A stretch of 64,000 bases of DNA from Phoronis australis (Eukaryota; Phoronida; Phoronidae): the NCBI GenBank assembly GCA_002633005.1, contig NMRA01000292.1, positions 474,404 through 538,403 of the forward strand. The letters are read 5' to 3'. A program made the position numbers and the translations under genes. Positions within the stretch are counted from its first letter, which is position 1. Every line of letters begins with the position of its first letter. Shown one piece after another: positions 49,110 through 61,400 of this stretch. The notes below the pieces were generated by a model. It had not been told where the DNA came from. It worked only from the letters and a program-made list of their open reading frames with translations, and did not search any database.

Positions 49110-50229
49110 CACAGGCGCTTGGGTTTATCGCAAATGACGTCACTCAATAATATATATAAGAAAACATAAAGGTTGGACGCTCGAAACCTGTTTGCTCAGA
49201 ATTTTCTACTCAAATGTGCATGGAACTCTACGAAACTAGCATCGGACAACTCTTAGAATACCTTCTTTCATTCGATCTCTTCAAATTGCCTTCGAGTGGC
49301 GATTTGGCGACAAAAATGCCAAAAGAATGCCAAAATCACAAATTCAAGGACCTGGTTCAGTGATATCATGGCAGACGGTCTTCGCACATCCGGGTTTTTG
49401 ACGGACGCTCCCGAGCTAAATCCGAAAGTCTAATTTCGCGCGGCTTTCGCCGTCAATCCATCGACTACTTGATCATGAGAAGCAGAGAGCACTTTATTGC
49501 CAAATAAATGTAATTACTCACATATTTGTGTCAAATATAAATTATCCTGATACAGTATTGATATGCGAAGTTTTTTGTGTACTGTGATTTCTTATGAAGG
49601 TTTTATTTTTGGCCAAAACCATTGAGTTAACTCGTCGGCCACGCGCATTGTAATACTTGCACGGGCTGCGTTTTCTGGCCGAGTGTGTGTTGTGCTTCAA
49701 TCAAAAAAGTGCGTGATGTCAAGATGAGAAACAAGATACGCCAGTTTATGCAATAAAATTCTAAGTTAAGGGCTAAAATGAGCCGTCAGTGGAATAAAGT
49801 TACAAATAATCATTAAAATACTAACTTTAACATTCTCAATTAGTTGAGTTTTGGATTAGAGTTATTGAATTTGAAATATAGGTTGCTTGCTCAAACTTGA
49901 AGTTTCACCTACGTCAGGCGTACAAGTTGAAGCACAACAGAAATCCGCCATGTTTACTATTTCAGGTCCTTGAATTCAGAGTTTTGAGATTGTTTTGGAA
50001 ATTCCATCGCCAATTCACCACTCACGAAGACAGTTAATGGGATCTAGGAAAGATAAGGCTTCGAAGGTTTATGCAACACCAAACTGAGGGAGGTGCACGC
50101 AGATTTTATTTGGATTTTGGACGGTTGAAGTTGGGAGCCTCGGCTTAGCAAAGTTTAAGTGTCCAACCTTTATGTTTTCTTATATATATTATTGAGTGAC
50201 GTCATTTGCGATAAACCCAAGCGCCTGTG
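49110..50229. mobile_element. 1.12-kb hAT-like non-autonomous element with perfect 8-bp TSD
   Basis: CTTTATAC at 49102-49109 and 50230-50237 is an exact 8-bp target-site duplication. Inside it are near-perfect inverted repeats of about 68 bp (49110-49178 and 50161-50229) starting CACAGGCGCTTGGGTTTATC. An 8-bp duplication with CA-starting ends fits the hAT superfamily. The interior shows no transposase. The intact TSD and arms suggest relatively recent insertion. Confidence 0.85.
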
Positions 50230-50237
50230 CTTTATAC

Positions 50238-51200
50238 GAGATACGAGAATGGTCTTTCCTGAGGTGCGCATGCGTGAATGAATGGATGCACTTATTTATT
50301 TGTTAGTTTTAGTACTTGTTTATCAATGCTAAGAAATACCTGAAAATTAGATTCATTGGAAATGTTTCATATCTGCGCATGTGCCAACTTCAGCAATGGG
50401 TTTAGTTAAGAGGAAATCAAAATCATGGCTTCAACCTGGCTGATCTCAAAATGTCGTTGACGACGGTGATTTTCAATCCTTAGTCTGCTTTTTTGTGCTG
50501 TAAACTCTTGTTTATTAAGGGGTCAACCGAATTTTTCCCAAACTAGGAATACTTTTCAATATTCAAAATATTGTTCTACAATTTGGCAATTTGCCTTCAA
50601 AATAACCCAAGTTCTTGCAAAAAAACGAGTCCGTCACGATTCGCGGTAACCGAAGTCTTCCAATCGACTCATACTGTCACTAGCGAGTTAGACGTGTCGT
50701 AGATCGACTGTAGCTGCATCCTTGGTTTACACGGGCTTCTTAGCCCACTTTTTGTCAGTAAGACAACTCGTATGTTTGTCGCACTCAACAGACTTGTTCA
50801 CGATATAACCTTGGGATGGACTTAGATTTTAACAGTACGTTGCCACTCGGTGCATTGGTTTCATCCGGGATGTGTCCACTTGCTGTTTGTCAATTAAAAA
50901 ATTAAACATTTCATTTCAATTCTCTGTTTTAACAATGAAAATTGCTCAAAACGAAATAGATTTTTATATAATTATTTTATTTTAACATTACAAAATATAA
51001 TAAGGTTCATACATTGTATTACCAATTCCCTAAATTAAATAAGGATAACAGCACAGTGGTAAGACATGTGTGAAACGAACCGCCATAAGAGGACTCAATG
51101 AGACTCCCGATTTGTCCTCTCACTTTCTTGTTTACCAGAAAAAGAAGCATGATGCGTGGATAGTCAGCATGCAATATTAGTAAGCCTTGGAGGCATTTGT
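50238..51200. other. 3'-flanking region of the left TLR gene
   Basis: AT-rich sequence, including 50920-51010 with AAATTAAACATTT and TTTTAACATTACAAAATATA. It presumably includes the 3' UTR of the minus-strand receptor gene. No other feature was recognised. Confidence 0.4.
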
Positions 51201-53831
51201 TTAATCAGTGAGTTCTACCATCTCGTGGTTCACGGGATTTTTCGCTACTTCCGCTTTCTCCATAAGTCGAGGCATGGCGTAATATAACTTTTCTTTGAAT
51301 AAACGGTCTGTCACTTTTAGGAATGTTTTGGTATTGAAATATGCTCTAAGCTTTGGATTCAAGGATCTTAAGTTAACACTTTTTTCCACAACTATTACAA
51401 TCAGTTTGTTTTCTTTTGTCTCCAAAAAAGTTTTATGTGCCGTTAAAAATTCGAATTGGCACCACTCACTGTCAATGAAATTCTTTGAAACTACGAGTAC
51501 TGTCCGCTTGCTCTTTTGAATAGCTTGGATGATATTTTCAGTAATTGGAAGTCCAGGTATAAAGTCTCGTTCGTGAAAGCATGTTTTAAATGGCGGATCG
51601 TGCTCGTTCTCCAATAGTGGCAATAGGTGATTCCTCACCCAGTCTCCGTCGAGACTGGAGTAGGAGACAAAAGCGTCGAAATTTCTGTCTGAGCAATTAT
51701 CGACATTTTTACGACCAGCTACTCGAATATCGATATTCCACTTTACGAATAAGATAACTTTTATATCTTCACTAAAAACAGTAACTATTACAATGACGAT
51801 GAGAAGTACAGTTGACGAAACACCAACAGACACTGCCACAGCTGTGTAATCGCTTTTAGCATCACAGCGAAGCTCCGTGACAACGTCATCACTAAAACGC
51901 TTTCCACGCATTTTCGAAGGATGACTACAAAAAAGCCCATGTGAGTCAGTTACGACACTGCTCTTCGATAACACCCACTTTATAAACCACACTTCACTGC
52001 ACGTGCAGTTCCAGGAATTCCCACTCAAAGATATAGCAGTTGAATTCGCCAACGACGACTCCAGAAGTCTCCGCGGCATCGTGGTCAATTTATTTTTCGC
52101 AACATTTAGCACCTTGATGTTCCTCAACTGTATCAGAGCCGCATCTGATACGTTCCGGATGTTGTTGCCGGAAATGTCTAGATCGATAATGTTGGGAAAG
52201 TAGGCACGACCAGTTACTTCTGTCAAATGGTTGTTGGAAAAGTTCGTTGTGAGACGATAGTCCTTGAGACGAGGAAGCTTCTCAGGTAGGGAGGTTAAAT
52301 TTGAGCAGGAAACGTCAACGAGTTTGTTATCCCTGTCCGCAATGCAAGAACAATCTGATGGACAATTCGCGATAACTGCACATGAGTGATTAAACCATTC
52401 CACCTCTGATATTTTCTTGTTCTGAAGCGACACCGGTCGAGAACATTTCCATTCTGATTGATCAACATATTCTTGTTTCACTTTTTTGTTGTCTTGGTTT
52501 AGAAATTTGTTGAGGATATTCCATATGTCTAGGTCATCAGCTTCTTCTGTTTTGGTGGCCTGAAATAAATTCCGATATTCGGACATGTTGCAATCACACC
52601 AAAAGTCATTGTCTGCAGCATATAGTTTTATTTTGGACCCTGAACTGGCGATACCGGAAATAGCGGAATGGTGCATCGGTGGGTGGCGCAGACGATTTCT
52701 TCTCAAATCGACTGTAACGGTGGAAAACTGAGCGTCAGGCGCGTTTGCTTCTGTAAATTCTGTCAGAGCGTTTCCGCTTAAATTCACTTCTTTCAGCAAA
52801 TAGAGTTTAGCCGTAAATGCTTGGGGTTCACTAGTGGAAATTCGGTTGTTGTCCAGTTTAATTTTGTACAACTTACCCATCTCCTGAAAAAGTCCTTTAG
52901 GTACGGTCATAATACTGTTCTTGTCGAGATAGATGATAGCCAAGTTCTTGCCAAAGACAGGGAGGCTTGAGACTTTGTTGTTGGTCAAATACACGTGAGG
53001 AGGAAGTAGATCACAACTCAAGCTAGAAATGTCGTCAACTAGGTTGTTATCCAAGTGAATTTCTCGCACTTCTCCATTGTACAGCCTGTAGTTCCAGTAA
53101 TCGCCGCAAACACACGGTGGGATTTCTCTGATGAAATTATCAGTCGCCCAAAGTTGAAGCAATTGAGGACTATTTTGATAAAGTCCACATTCGATCGTCC
53201 GTATATTATTGTTGTGTATTTGAAATTGATGCAGCACCGGCAAAGAGACATTCGCTATGTTTCCTGGAAATGTGGTAAGATTGTTTCTTGGAAACGTCAT
53301 CAAGCGTAGCTTATTTAATCCACGAAAATGTACATTTTCCCAGAATCCGTCAGAAATTATATCAGACATGTGGAAACGTTCGAGAAGAGTTGAAGTTGGG
53401 AACACCAAGGATGCCTGGCCTGTTGTCATGCGACATCCGTTGATTGAAAAATAACTGGAATTTCTGAGAAATCCAGCGTCGTTCCACAAGATTGTTTGGC
53501 GGTTTTGGCACTTAATAAATATCTCAAGACTACGATCAGAGGTATTGACTTGATTTCTTTGGAATGCCCGTATTTCATCTCCTAAATTAAAGGCAGTTGT
53601 CGTGTAGTTTATGTAACAGTCAACGTCGACTACATATTTGAGAGAGGAGTTGTAAAACACATTGGGAGCCCTTTTTTCCAGACTGGTCCGTAAACGACGA
53701 TAAACTGCCTCTCCACAAGTGCAAAAGCGAGGACATGGTTGAACGGTTTGCAATACGTAAACGTGGACGGAAACGATTAACACCAGCCGGACAAGCCAAG
53801 ACGCTGCAAGAAAAAAGCAGACGCAATTCAT
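51201..53831 (-). CDS. Toll-like receptor with two cysteine-capped LRR blocks, single coding exon
   Basis: This is a type I membrane pattern-recognition receptor of 876 aa from the chosen start. Order: signal peptide (MNCVCFFLAASWLVRLVLIV), LRRNT (PCPRFCTCG, ~32-40), LRRs, LRRCT (WCDCN ~410; later KCSRP and HSCAV), a second LRRNT (NCPSDCSCI ~490), short LRRs, LRRCT (NSWNCTCSEVWFIKWV ~611), a transmembrane helix (~661-685) and a cytoplasmic TIR domain (~716-857). The TIR has box 1 DAFVSYSSLD, box 2 RDFIPGLPI, and SEWCQFEF. Two cysteine-capped ectodomain blocks make it a multiple-cysteine-cluster (Drosophila Toll-like) receptor. The frame is open to an ATG at 53927, but that adds 32 residues before the hydrophobic segment. 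A TTTTGTTTGTAG acceptor at 53870 suggests a 5' UTR exon joins there, so Met at 53831 is preferred. It would signal through TIR adaptors such as MyD88. Confidence 0.93.
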   Translation of the reverse strand: MNCVCFFLAASWLVRLVLIVSVHVYVLQTVQPCPRFCTCGEAVYRRLRTSLEKRAPNVFYNSSLKYVVDVDCYINYTTTAFNLGDEIRAFQRNQVNTSDRSLEIFIKCQNRQTILWNDAGFLRNSSYFSINGCRMTTGQASLVFPTSTLLERFHMSDIISDGFWENVHFRGLNKLRLMTFPRNNLTTFPGNIANVSLPVLHQFQIHNNNIRTIECGLYQNSPQLLQLWATDNFIREIPPCVCGDYWNYRLYNGEVREIHLDNNLVDDISSLSCDLLPPHVYLTNNKVSSLPVFGKNLAIIYLDKNSIMTVPKGLFQEMGKLYKIKLDNNRISTSEPQAFTAKLYLLKEVNLSGNALTEFTEANAPDAQFSTVTVDLRRNRLRHPPMHHSAISGIASSGSKIKLYAADNDFWCDCNMSEYRNLFQATKTEEADDLDIWNILNKFLNQDNKKVKQEYVDQSEWKCSRPVSLQNKKISEVEWFNHSCAVIANCPSDCSCIADRDNKLVDVSCSNLTSLPEKLPRLKDYRLTTNFSNNHLTEVTGRAYFPNIIDLDISGNNIRNVSDAALIQLRNIKVLNVAKNKLTTMPRRLLESSLANSTAISLSGNSWNCTCSEVWFIKWVLSKSSVVTDSHGLFCSHPSKMRGKRFSDDVVTELRCDAKSDYTAVAVSVGVSSTVLLIVIVIVTVFSEDIKVILFVKWNIDIRVAGRKNVDNCSDRNFDAFVSYSSLDGDWVRNHLLPLLENEHDPPFKTCFHERDFIPGLPITENIIQAIQKSKRTVLVVSKNFIDSEWCQFEFLTAHKTFLETKENKLIVIVVEKSVNLRSLNPKLRAYFNTKTFLKVTDRLFKEKLYYAMPRLMEKAEVAKNPVNHEMVELTD

Positions 53832-53959
53832 TATTTCACTTAAAGCTGCATTTCGATTTGTTTCGCTGGCTACAAACAAAATCGAATTATAAAATCTTTG
53901 TTTTAGTCTCATAATATTCATTACCATGGCAGCATTCTATTCCTGTTATCAACAAGAAC

Positions 53960-54690
53960 ACTGAAACGATCGGCCACTCAAGAAAACGCTTTAGACTTCA
54001 TTGGGGTTGATGGGTAACCCTAAAACTGCCAATTCGAATAGGTGCGTGTACGCATTGTGAGATATTGTACAGTTTTCACTGGGTTTTGCATAGTAGAGCA
54101 CAAATAACTGAATTTGTTGCTTTTATTCCACGCTATCGAAAACAGTGTGAACTAAATGAAAAAGCGCTACAAGTGACAACAGAAAGTTTATTCTGTCTCA
54201 CATTTTTTGGCACTTTCACTTCCACCGAGAAGAAAGCTGGGCTCTGAAAAAGTGTCAAAAAGCGTAAAATTGGCAGTTTTTAGCGCAAATCACCACTGTC
54301 CTACCAATATTAGACAAATTACACAAACATTGTCCAAAAGTTTTGCCATTATGTGAAATTCTGGGTGGTTTGAGGGCTACCTAAAATCACAGCAGATTTC
54401 TCAGTCGTTACCCATGCAGCAATGCACAATGATAGTGAGCCGCAATTTCGAAAAAAGGTCACTTTCTACACCCGAAGTTGTAGACTTTTCTCATTTCTAA
54501 CATGTTCACAAACACAAGAAAACCACATTCACTGCACCTACACGTTAAGTCTACCTCAAACCTAACGCCAAACCTGGCATACCACTTTCTTGATAGTGCA
54601 AACCGACGCTACAGTCTGACTGCGCAGTGCCACCTTGCGAGACACGAGTTGGTAACGGAAATGGAATCTTACTTATCACAGTAAGGGACC
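53960..54690 (+). repeat. Dispersed ~600-bp repeat, copy D (longest)
   Basis: It contains both halves of the family. CACTGGGTTTTGC with the diverged FTSTEKKAG region lies at 54070-54245. GTTTGAGGGCTACCT, CAGCAATGCACAA, CATGTTCACAAACACAAG and CGACGCTACAGTCTGACTGC lie at 54370-54640. It lies between the two TLR genes. No intact protein is shared with the other copies. Confidence 0.5.
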
Positions 54691-54699
54691 GATTTTATG

Positions 54700-56096
54700 C
54701 CAGATACGCTGGGCAAAATGCAACTTTAGCTATCAGGCGTTTGTTTCATGTAGGCAGATTCGTTCCTTCCCCATTAGCATTTCGGAAAAAATGATTTCAT
54801 CTCACTCCTCTCCAGCAGTATTTCTCGGATTTTCTCAAAAAATTCCTTCCATTATTGCAACGAAATGAATGGGTTTTCAATGTTACAACTTTTTCACTGA
54901 GCGTCTTGAGAATTAGAAATAGTTAATCTGCCGTCACACTGAGGGTTTAAACTTGATGTACATTTTTACCGTAAATAACAATGCGAGTTTGTCACCTGTA
55001 AGCTTGGTTAGAAAGTTTTCACTTCAATGTAATTATTATGTTTCTTGTGCTTGGGTATAACTACTTTTAAAAAACATTGGGTATTAATTGCTGCATATGT
55101 GAGTACATGAATATTTGATTGTTCAAATTTCAAACACAATTGAAACAGCTTTACAGATTGTACACACACGAGCACGCACGTACTTACAAACGTAAACATA
55201 GATTATTGCAAGTCGAGGCTGTTGGTTGGTCGGTTGGTTATTTAGTTAGTTATTATAGAGACAAATACAATTATCTATTGCAACAATACAATCCAGTTGA
55301 TATGTATATACCCAGTCCCAACCTTTTGGAGTTTTCTGTCACCTTCAATACCACATATATTTGAATGATAGGATAACGTCTCATTTCTTCTGAAGTAGGC
55401 TTCTTTTACAAATTTGGAAAATTGGCAAGGAAAGCTATGAAACGTAAGCTGAAGTTTTTTAATGTCACTCAAACAATTAAAGTCTAAATTGTGAGAAGCA
55501 ATTTTTGAGTTTATTTTTGGGTGATTATAAAATGGGCAGATAAAAGTGTAATTCATCTTCCGTTAAATTTAGGCTACAACTAGTACAAATTCTTTCATGT
55601 TATTTCCGGACACTCTTGGGATTTGGAGGATTTATAACCCGATGGGCGGCAGCAGATAGCGTATCGGACGTTCGATCTCAGGATTTGCCTTCTGGTCGCA
55701 CAACATTTAAGCGTTATTGGTGTTGAACATTAAAGGCACAGTATCGGCGTTAAACATGATTTTTCTGAGAGCAGTCTCAGCGCAGAACCGTGTCTGCATC
55801 CTTTATGGTCACAGTCTAGCGTAGGGCTGGAGATAAATCCTACTGGACGAATGGCAGAATATTTTAGCGCATTTAGCTAGTTAAGTGACCGACCTTGATT
55901 TTAGCCAGTGTCTGGCACATCTTGCGAGAACTGGCTATTTGCAATAAAATCACAAAACCCAAACGGTTGTTGTTTTATAGCTCTGTTCAAAGCAAATAAC
56001 TACAAAAAGTCTATTCCATCCAACAATAATCATCAAACTGTGTTTTGCGCTTTTTTGGTCGTAAAACCGATGTCGTCAGTTTAAAACACGTCTAAT
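54700..56096. other. Intergenic region between the TLR genes, nothing recognised
   Basis: AT-rich sequence with short open frames only. A short TTGG-(T/C)-(T/C)-GGTTGGTTATTTAGTTAG low-complexity run occurs near 55222. No motif supports a gene or RNA. Confidence 0.4.
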
Positions 56097-56358
56097 GTCG
56101 CTTTCCCATTAGGGGAACTTACCTTTTCGACTACATAGCGCTATCGAAGTTATCGCTATGACAACTGACGACGCATTTAATTCGTGCTCTTAAACGATAA
56201 GTACTTCTGACCTTTCCCACTGCACCGAAGCTTCGGTAAATTCGCTTTTAAATCCTACTATTTTAGGGAAATTTTCGCTTACAGATTAAATACCGGACTC
56301 TTTCCCTCTTACCGAAACTTCGGCAAAAGCGAAGTTTCACTTCTAATGGAAAAGCGAC
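56097..56358. mobile_element. 262-bp MITE, GTCGCTTTYCCATTAG ends
   Basis: 56097-56112 (GTCGCTTTCCCATTAG) and 56343-56358 (CTAATGGAAAAGCGAC) are inverted with one mismatch. Inner blocks (ACCGAAGCTTCGGTAA; ACCGAAACTTCGGCAA) form further symmetric motifs. The element lies between the TLR genes. Confidence 0.7.
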
Positions 56359-58466
56359 GAACACGTTTGGTCTCGCATCACAACTGTTCAGTTTGACATT
56401 GGTAAGCAATTGACTTCTGCATGACCGTTTAAACGAAATTTGCCAAATCAAATTTCTTGTGGCAGTGGGCGTATCACACGTCTAACAGCCAGTGGTCTAT
56501 TAAAACGGAGCTTTGAGTACACCACTGTTTTCATGAGCGTTTTGAATAGGCGTCCTAAAGAGATGTTACTGAAAAACAATAGTATGATGTCAACCAAAAA
56601 TTGTTGAAACTAGTCCTTACACCTTACAAAGCGAGGCGTATTTCTTAACTTCGTGTGATCAGTGATCTATGAGGACATTCACGTCCTTGCTAGTTGTCTA
56701 CTATTACCACTGAAATTAAAATTCAACTTATAAATGTATTTGGTGAAAGGGTACCTTTACTGTTACGTTTTGACAAGCCAGTTATTAATAACGACTGAAA
56801 CTGAAGTTCAACTTTTCAAAATGATGGAACTTAGCCCGAGTTATATAAGACGGAAGGTAGCATTTTTTCTCGGTCACTTTTCAACATGCCAGTAGCAACA
56901 TGCAACCGAAAGGGAGCTGAATAAACTATAACGTATTCAAACGTCCCATAGTTGGCGATTCATTTACAAAGTACCATCAAGGTTATAACGAAATAAACGA
57001 AATATATTATTTACGTAGCAACATTCTCTGTTGATTGATTCGGTTAGCAATGCTGATTGTTAAATGCGAGCCTTTTGTCCAAAAAACAACTTTTGATTAG
57101 GTCACATGCGGTTTCGAAATGTTTTTCATCTTTTTCCTTACTCGGGTTAGAACGAATTTCTTGCTTCAGTAGATCTGCCTGCTCGTTATTGCTTCAAACC
57201 AAGGTCCTGACACGCAAGGTTGTTTCAGCCTCCCACCACTTCATACCTCGCGCAAATAACCTATTTCATGCTAAACACGTAGATGGCTGTTGTTTCGAGG
57301 TTATATTTTTGGACCAAAGCTTTATTATCAAGTTTGGCTGTCGCTGATAAGAAACAAGGATTGGTGTCGCCTACGACGACTAGAAACGTGATAAATATTC
57401 ACGGGTACAGGGTGACGTCACGACAACAAAGTTGGAACACAAAGGCGTGTAAATAGGTTACCCGCGATGACTTTGACCGGTCAACTTGGGGTACCCTGAA
57501 ACAATCATCCACGATACTGCCACAGACCATTAAGCAGAGCTACTTTTCCATTGGTGCAGTCTTCCGCCATGTGAGTGACCGAGTAGGCAACGCCGGTACC
57601 GATGGCGTTGGACATTCAAACTCCAAAATAACGCACTTCCAGAGCAAGCCGGAGTGAGAAGGCCTAACCTAGACCTAGGAGTGATATTGGTCCTAGCCTG
57701 GACTCGATGAACACCAAATGATTACAAGCCCTAATGGCAGTACACATGGAGAAAGCTCCCCTAGAATAGTTCCGAATAGTTCCATATGGTAAAATGATAC
57801 GAATGAATAATGCTTCGAATGCAAACGATTGACTGCCATGACAAGTTAAACTTACATTTGTTATGACTTGGAACACCGGAGTTATTCATTCTTTAATTCC
57901 ACTGACAGCCGAATGAACAACTTAGACTTCAACCGGCGACACATCGGTAGTGTTCAGTAGCACTCCTCGTTGTTTTCAACAACACTATAACAGCTGGAAT
58001 AGTATACGTCGGAATTTCCCTGAAAACTCACTCTCGATTCTAATTGGACAGTTCGCGTTTGACGTTCAGCTTGTTATGAGAGTTCAAATAAAATTATCCT
58101 AGAATTCAGAACACAAGTTGTTCGACGAAAAAACCTGTACTACTTTTGTCAAAAGCACTAAAATATTTTCAGACAATGTTTTCATTTTTGGTCGAGCGAA
58201 AGACAACCTTTTGCGACGTCTATCTAGAATATTCTAGGTTTTCTGTATGAGGATGTCGAGGTCGTGTAAATTTTCACTCAGCATGTGAGTCGCGCTGAGG
58301 CCGGAAATGACTCTCAACTTTGACCTGCTCCCACTGAATGTGGGACGTATAGCTAATCAAACGGCGGAGAGAAGTCCAGCACTCAGAAGCCTGAGCCCCT
58401 TCAGATTCGGCGACAAAACAATTCCACTGAAAGCACCAACAGGATAATCTGGTTACATTGCGCAAG
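56359..58466. other. 5'-flanking region of the right TLR gene
   Basis: No gene was recognised. The open frame at 57057-57347 (+) has no family motif. The promoter and 5' UTR of the right receptor should lie at the right edge, but I see no convincing core motif. Confidence 0.35.
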
Positions 58467-61400
58467 ATGGTAAGTTATTTAAACGACAGTTTTGCGATAA
58501 CTTTTAACCAAAAACTGAGCCTACAAGCGGAGACCGTATCGTCTTTGCTTCTAGTATATTGAAATAACATCGCCAAACAATTTCAACATTATGTTGGAGG
58601 TCGAAAAACCGTGTATGAGCTTAGAACATTACTAGACACATCATACCTGCGCCACTTATAGATTTATACTTAAGTAGTTTTTTATACACTTTAAGAATCT
58701 GCCGCTTGTTATTTTCATATTTTGTTTACACGTTTTTCGTCACGACATGTTTGCAAAAAGTTGCTAGGGAGAGTGGGGTGCAACTACATCTGAGCAACAG
58801 TGGCAGGATATAGGGTAATTTGCAAACGCGCAAACTAAAATGTGTCGTTGTAATCGACACGTTTCATTTCTCAAGGGAAACCCGCCGAAACCTAGTCATC
58901 GTCACGCAGCACCCCATCGCGCGTACATTTTTGTCGCTTTGTTTAGAAACGTGTTGAAAAAAGTCCCAGAAATGTGTCGTTTATTGGCCATTTGTGTCCC
59001 TTTCTGAAAGGAGCCCTGAAAACAAAGCACATATAGGCAAGCAAACGTAAAAGTGGAAATGTTAGGCATAAAGATCACAGCGTCGAGTGCCAGGCCTCCG
59101 GCTTGATGGCCGGGATCCGCCACCGGCTCTGCGCTCGGCGAACAGCCGCAGTCCACATGGTTAAGTCGGCCTGGCTCTGCGCCACTGAGCGATGCGACGC
59201 GGTGCGCATGGCGCCATGCAGTTACACGACTTACCAGTTCGACCAACGACCGACGGCCTGGGAGCGCCGTGTCAGTAGCCAATGGAGGGGGAGGCAACAT
59301 TCTTTGCTGGGGGAGTAAACAAAATGTGAGCACAGCCCTTGTAGACACTAATTTCGCTCGTCCGTTATCCTGGTTGTCTTCGATATCGATGATTGGCGTC
59401 ACGGTAATTAATTTAAGGATCAGCTTCATACACGTCATGTTTAGTTGTACCCAGCTAATCCCAATTTATCTCAACACTTGGTTCTGCAATGCCCCTCTAC
59501 AGGACAAAACGTTTTCGGTCTGGTATAATAATAGCATTGATTTTCAGCCCTGTACGTAAAAAACTGCGGCCTCTGTGAGCATTTGGAACTGAATTTAAAA
59601 AATGCCACGTGCGCCATCTTGAATCGGATCATGAAGAAAAACAAAAGGCTTCGAGCTATAGAAGTTGTTTATGCATTTCGTGCGAATCAGACGAAAAATG
59701 CGACCTGACGAGTGCAAACAAAAAAATGATGTCAGAGCAACATACTTGGCGAAATTCTTTCGCCAAGTAAAAAGGAGAAATGTTTACAAACATGTTCGGC
59801 TAGTAGCTTGAAATCGTCATTGGCCTTGGGCCCCTCGCGATATATTGTAGTTCCACCTATGTCCTAGGGGTATGGCGGTACCAAGAGAACCCGAATTTCA
59901 TCACTAATGCCAATTAACTATTTCAGGTCACCTTGACGTTTGGTGCCATAATCCAAGTTGTCGTGTTGGCTTCCTTGTGTGCCCACTTCACGTTGGGGCA
60001 ACTGAAAGCGACGCAACAGCCACTTCATGCGAACAGTTCCAACAGTGAAACGAATCCCATGGGAGACATCTTGTTGAAAAGCTTATCGATTCTTAAAGGA
60101 TTGCTTGACACATTGTCAAAAGGCGGTAGTGATTCCCGACGTCACTCCTCTAACCAGTCCTACTGTCCTTCCCAGTGCAAGTGCAACGCCTCGTTTGAAA
60201 CGTGGGTTTATGGGATCAAAACGAATGACGAGGTCGGCTCAGATATAGACTGCCACTTGAACAGCGGTTCATTTGACGTGTTCAATGAGCTGATGTTAAT
60301 TTCCAGCTCCATCAAGACGCTGGCAAACGAAACCAGAATCAGTCGAGGACTGAGATTGTCTTGTGACAATGGTGCTATTATTTTGTGGGACAGCACCAAA
60401 TTAACCAATCAAACATCTATTTACCGGATTGAACTAAATGGGTGCAGAATAACGTCTGACGATGCTATTCAATTTTCCCATTTCAGAATATTGCAGTACT
60501 TAACTCTAAACCAAGTTGTTGATTTCAAAAATAGTAACGTCTTGTTTGAAGGTCTTCACGAATTGAAAAACTTAACATTATCTGGAAATCGAATGGAGAC
60601 AATGCCATCTACATGTGCACGATCAGTTTTGCCCAAGTTAAGTTATTTAAATGTAAATAATAATTTCCTGACTTCCATTGAATGTCGTGTGATTCGAAAT
60701 TTACCGAGTTTGTCCGAACTGTGGGTTTCTGGGAACAGATTTTCGGAAATACAACCATGCTGGTTGGAAGCCAACCTGTTGCGACTGGAAGCTGAAAATA
60801 ACGTAATTGCCAATATGGATGTATTTGGAATCTTTAAGGGATCCATTACTATGGTAAATTTGGCACGTAATGTTATCAAAGAATTTCCACAGATAACAAC
60901 AACAGTATACATGCTCAACGTGAGTTTCAACAGGTTGACTGCACTTCGCAAGGAACATTTTCGGTCAATGCCTGGATCTGGAAACCCTTTCATGGATATA
61001 ATAAAGCGGGCCATGTTGTTTTACTCGCTAGATTTTAGTCACAACCACATTGCTTACATTGAACCAGGAACATTTGACAAAGTCTCAGTTGCCATGAAAT
61101 TCGTCGATTTAAGCGACAACCGTTTAACCAGATACGAATGGGAGCATGCCCCTACTGGTTTGATCTCAGGATTCAAGCTTGATGTCCGTAATAACAGACT
61201 TTTGTTTCCTCCATTTTACAACACAGGCTTCGTACCACCTTCGCGCGTGATAATGTTTGCTTCCGGAAACCCCTACACTTGCAACTGTGAATCAGTAAAA
61301 GAAATGCAACGACTGCCTTCTGTTGGATTTCGTCGATCAGCTGGACAAATTGGAGATTTCAGTCTAGATTTTGCTGATGCCTTCGATATTCTAAGACATA

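Noticed and set aside
58902-59438. 178-codon minus-strand open frame in the TLR intron
   Set aside because: It coincides with a GC-rich island in which stop codons are rare on both strands; no family features were seen.
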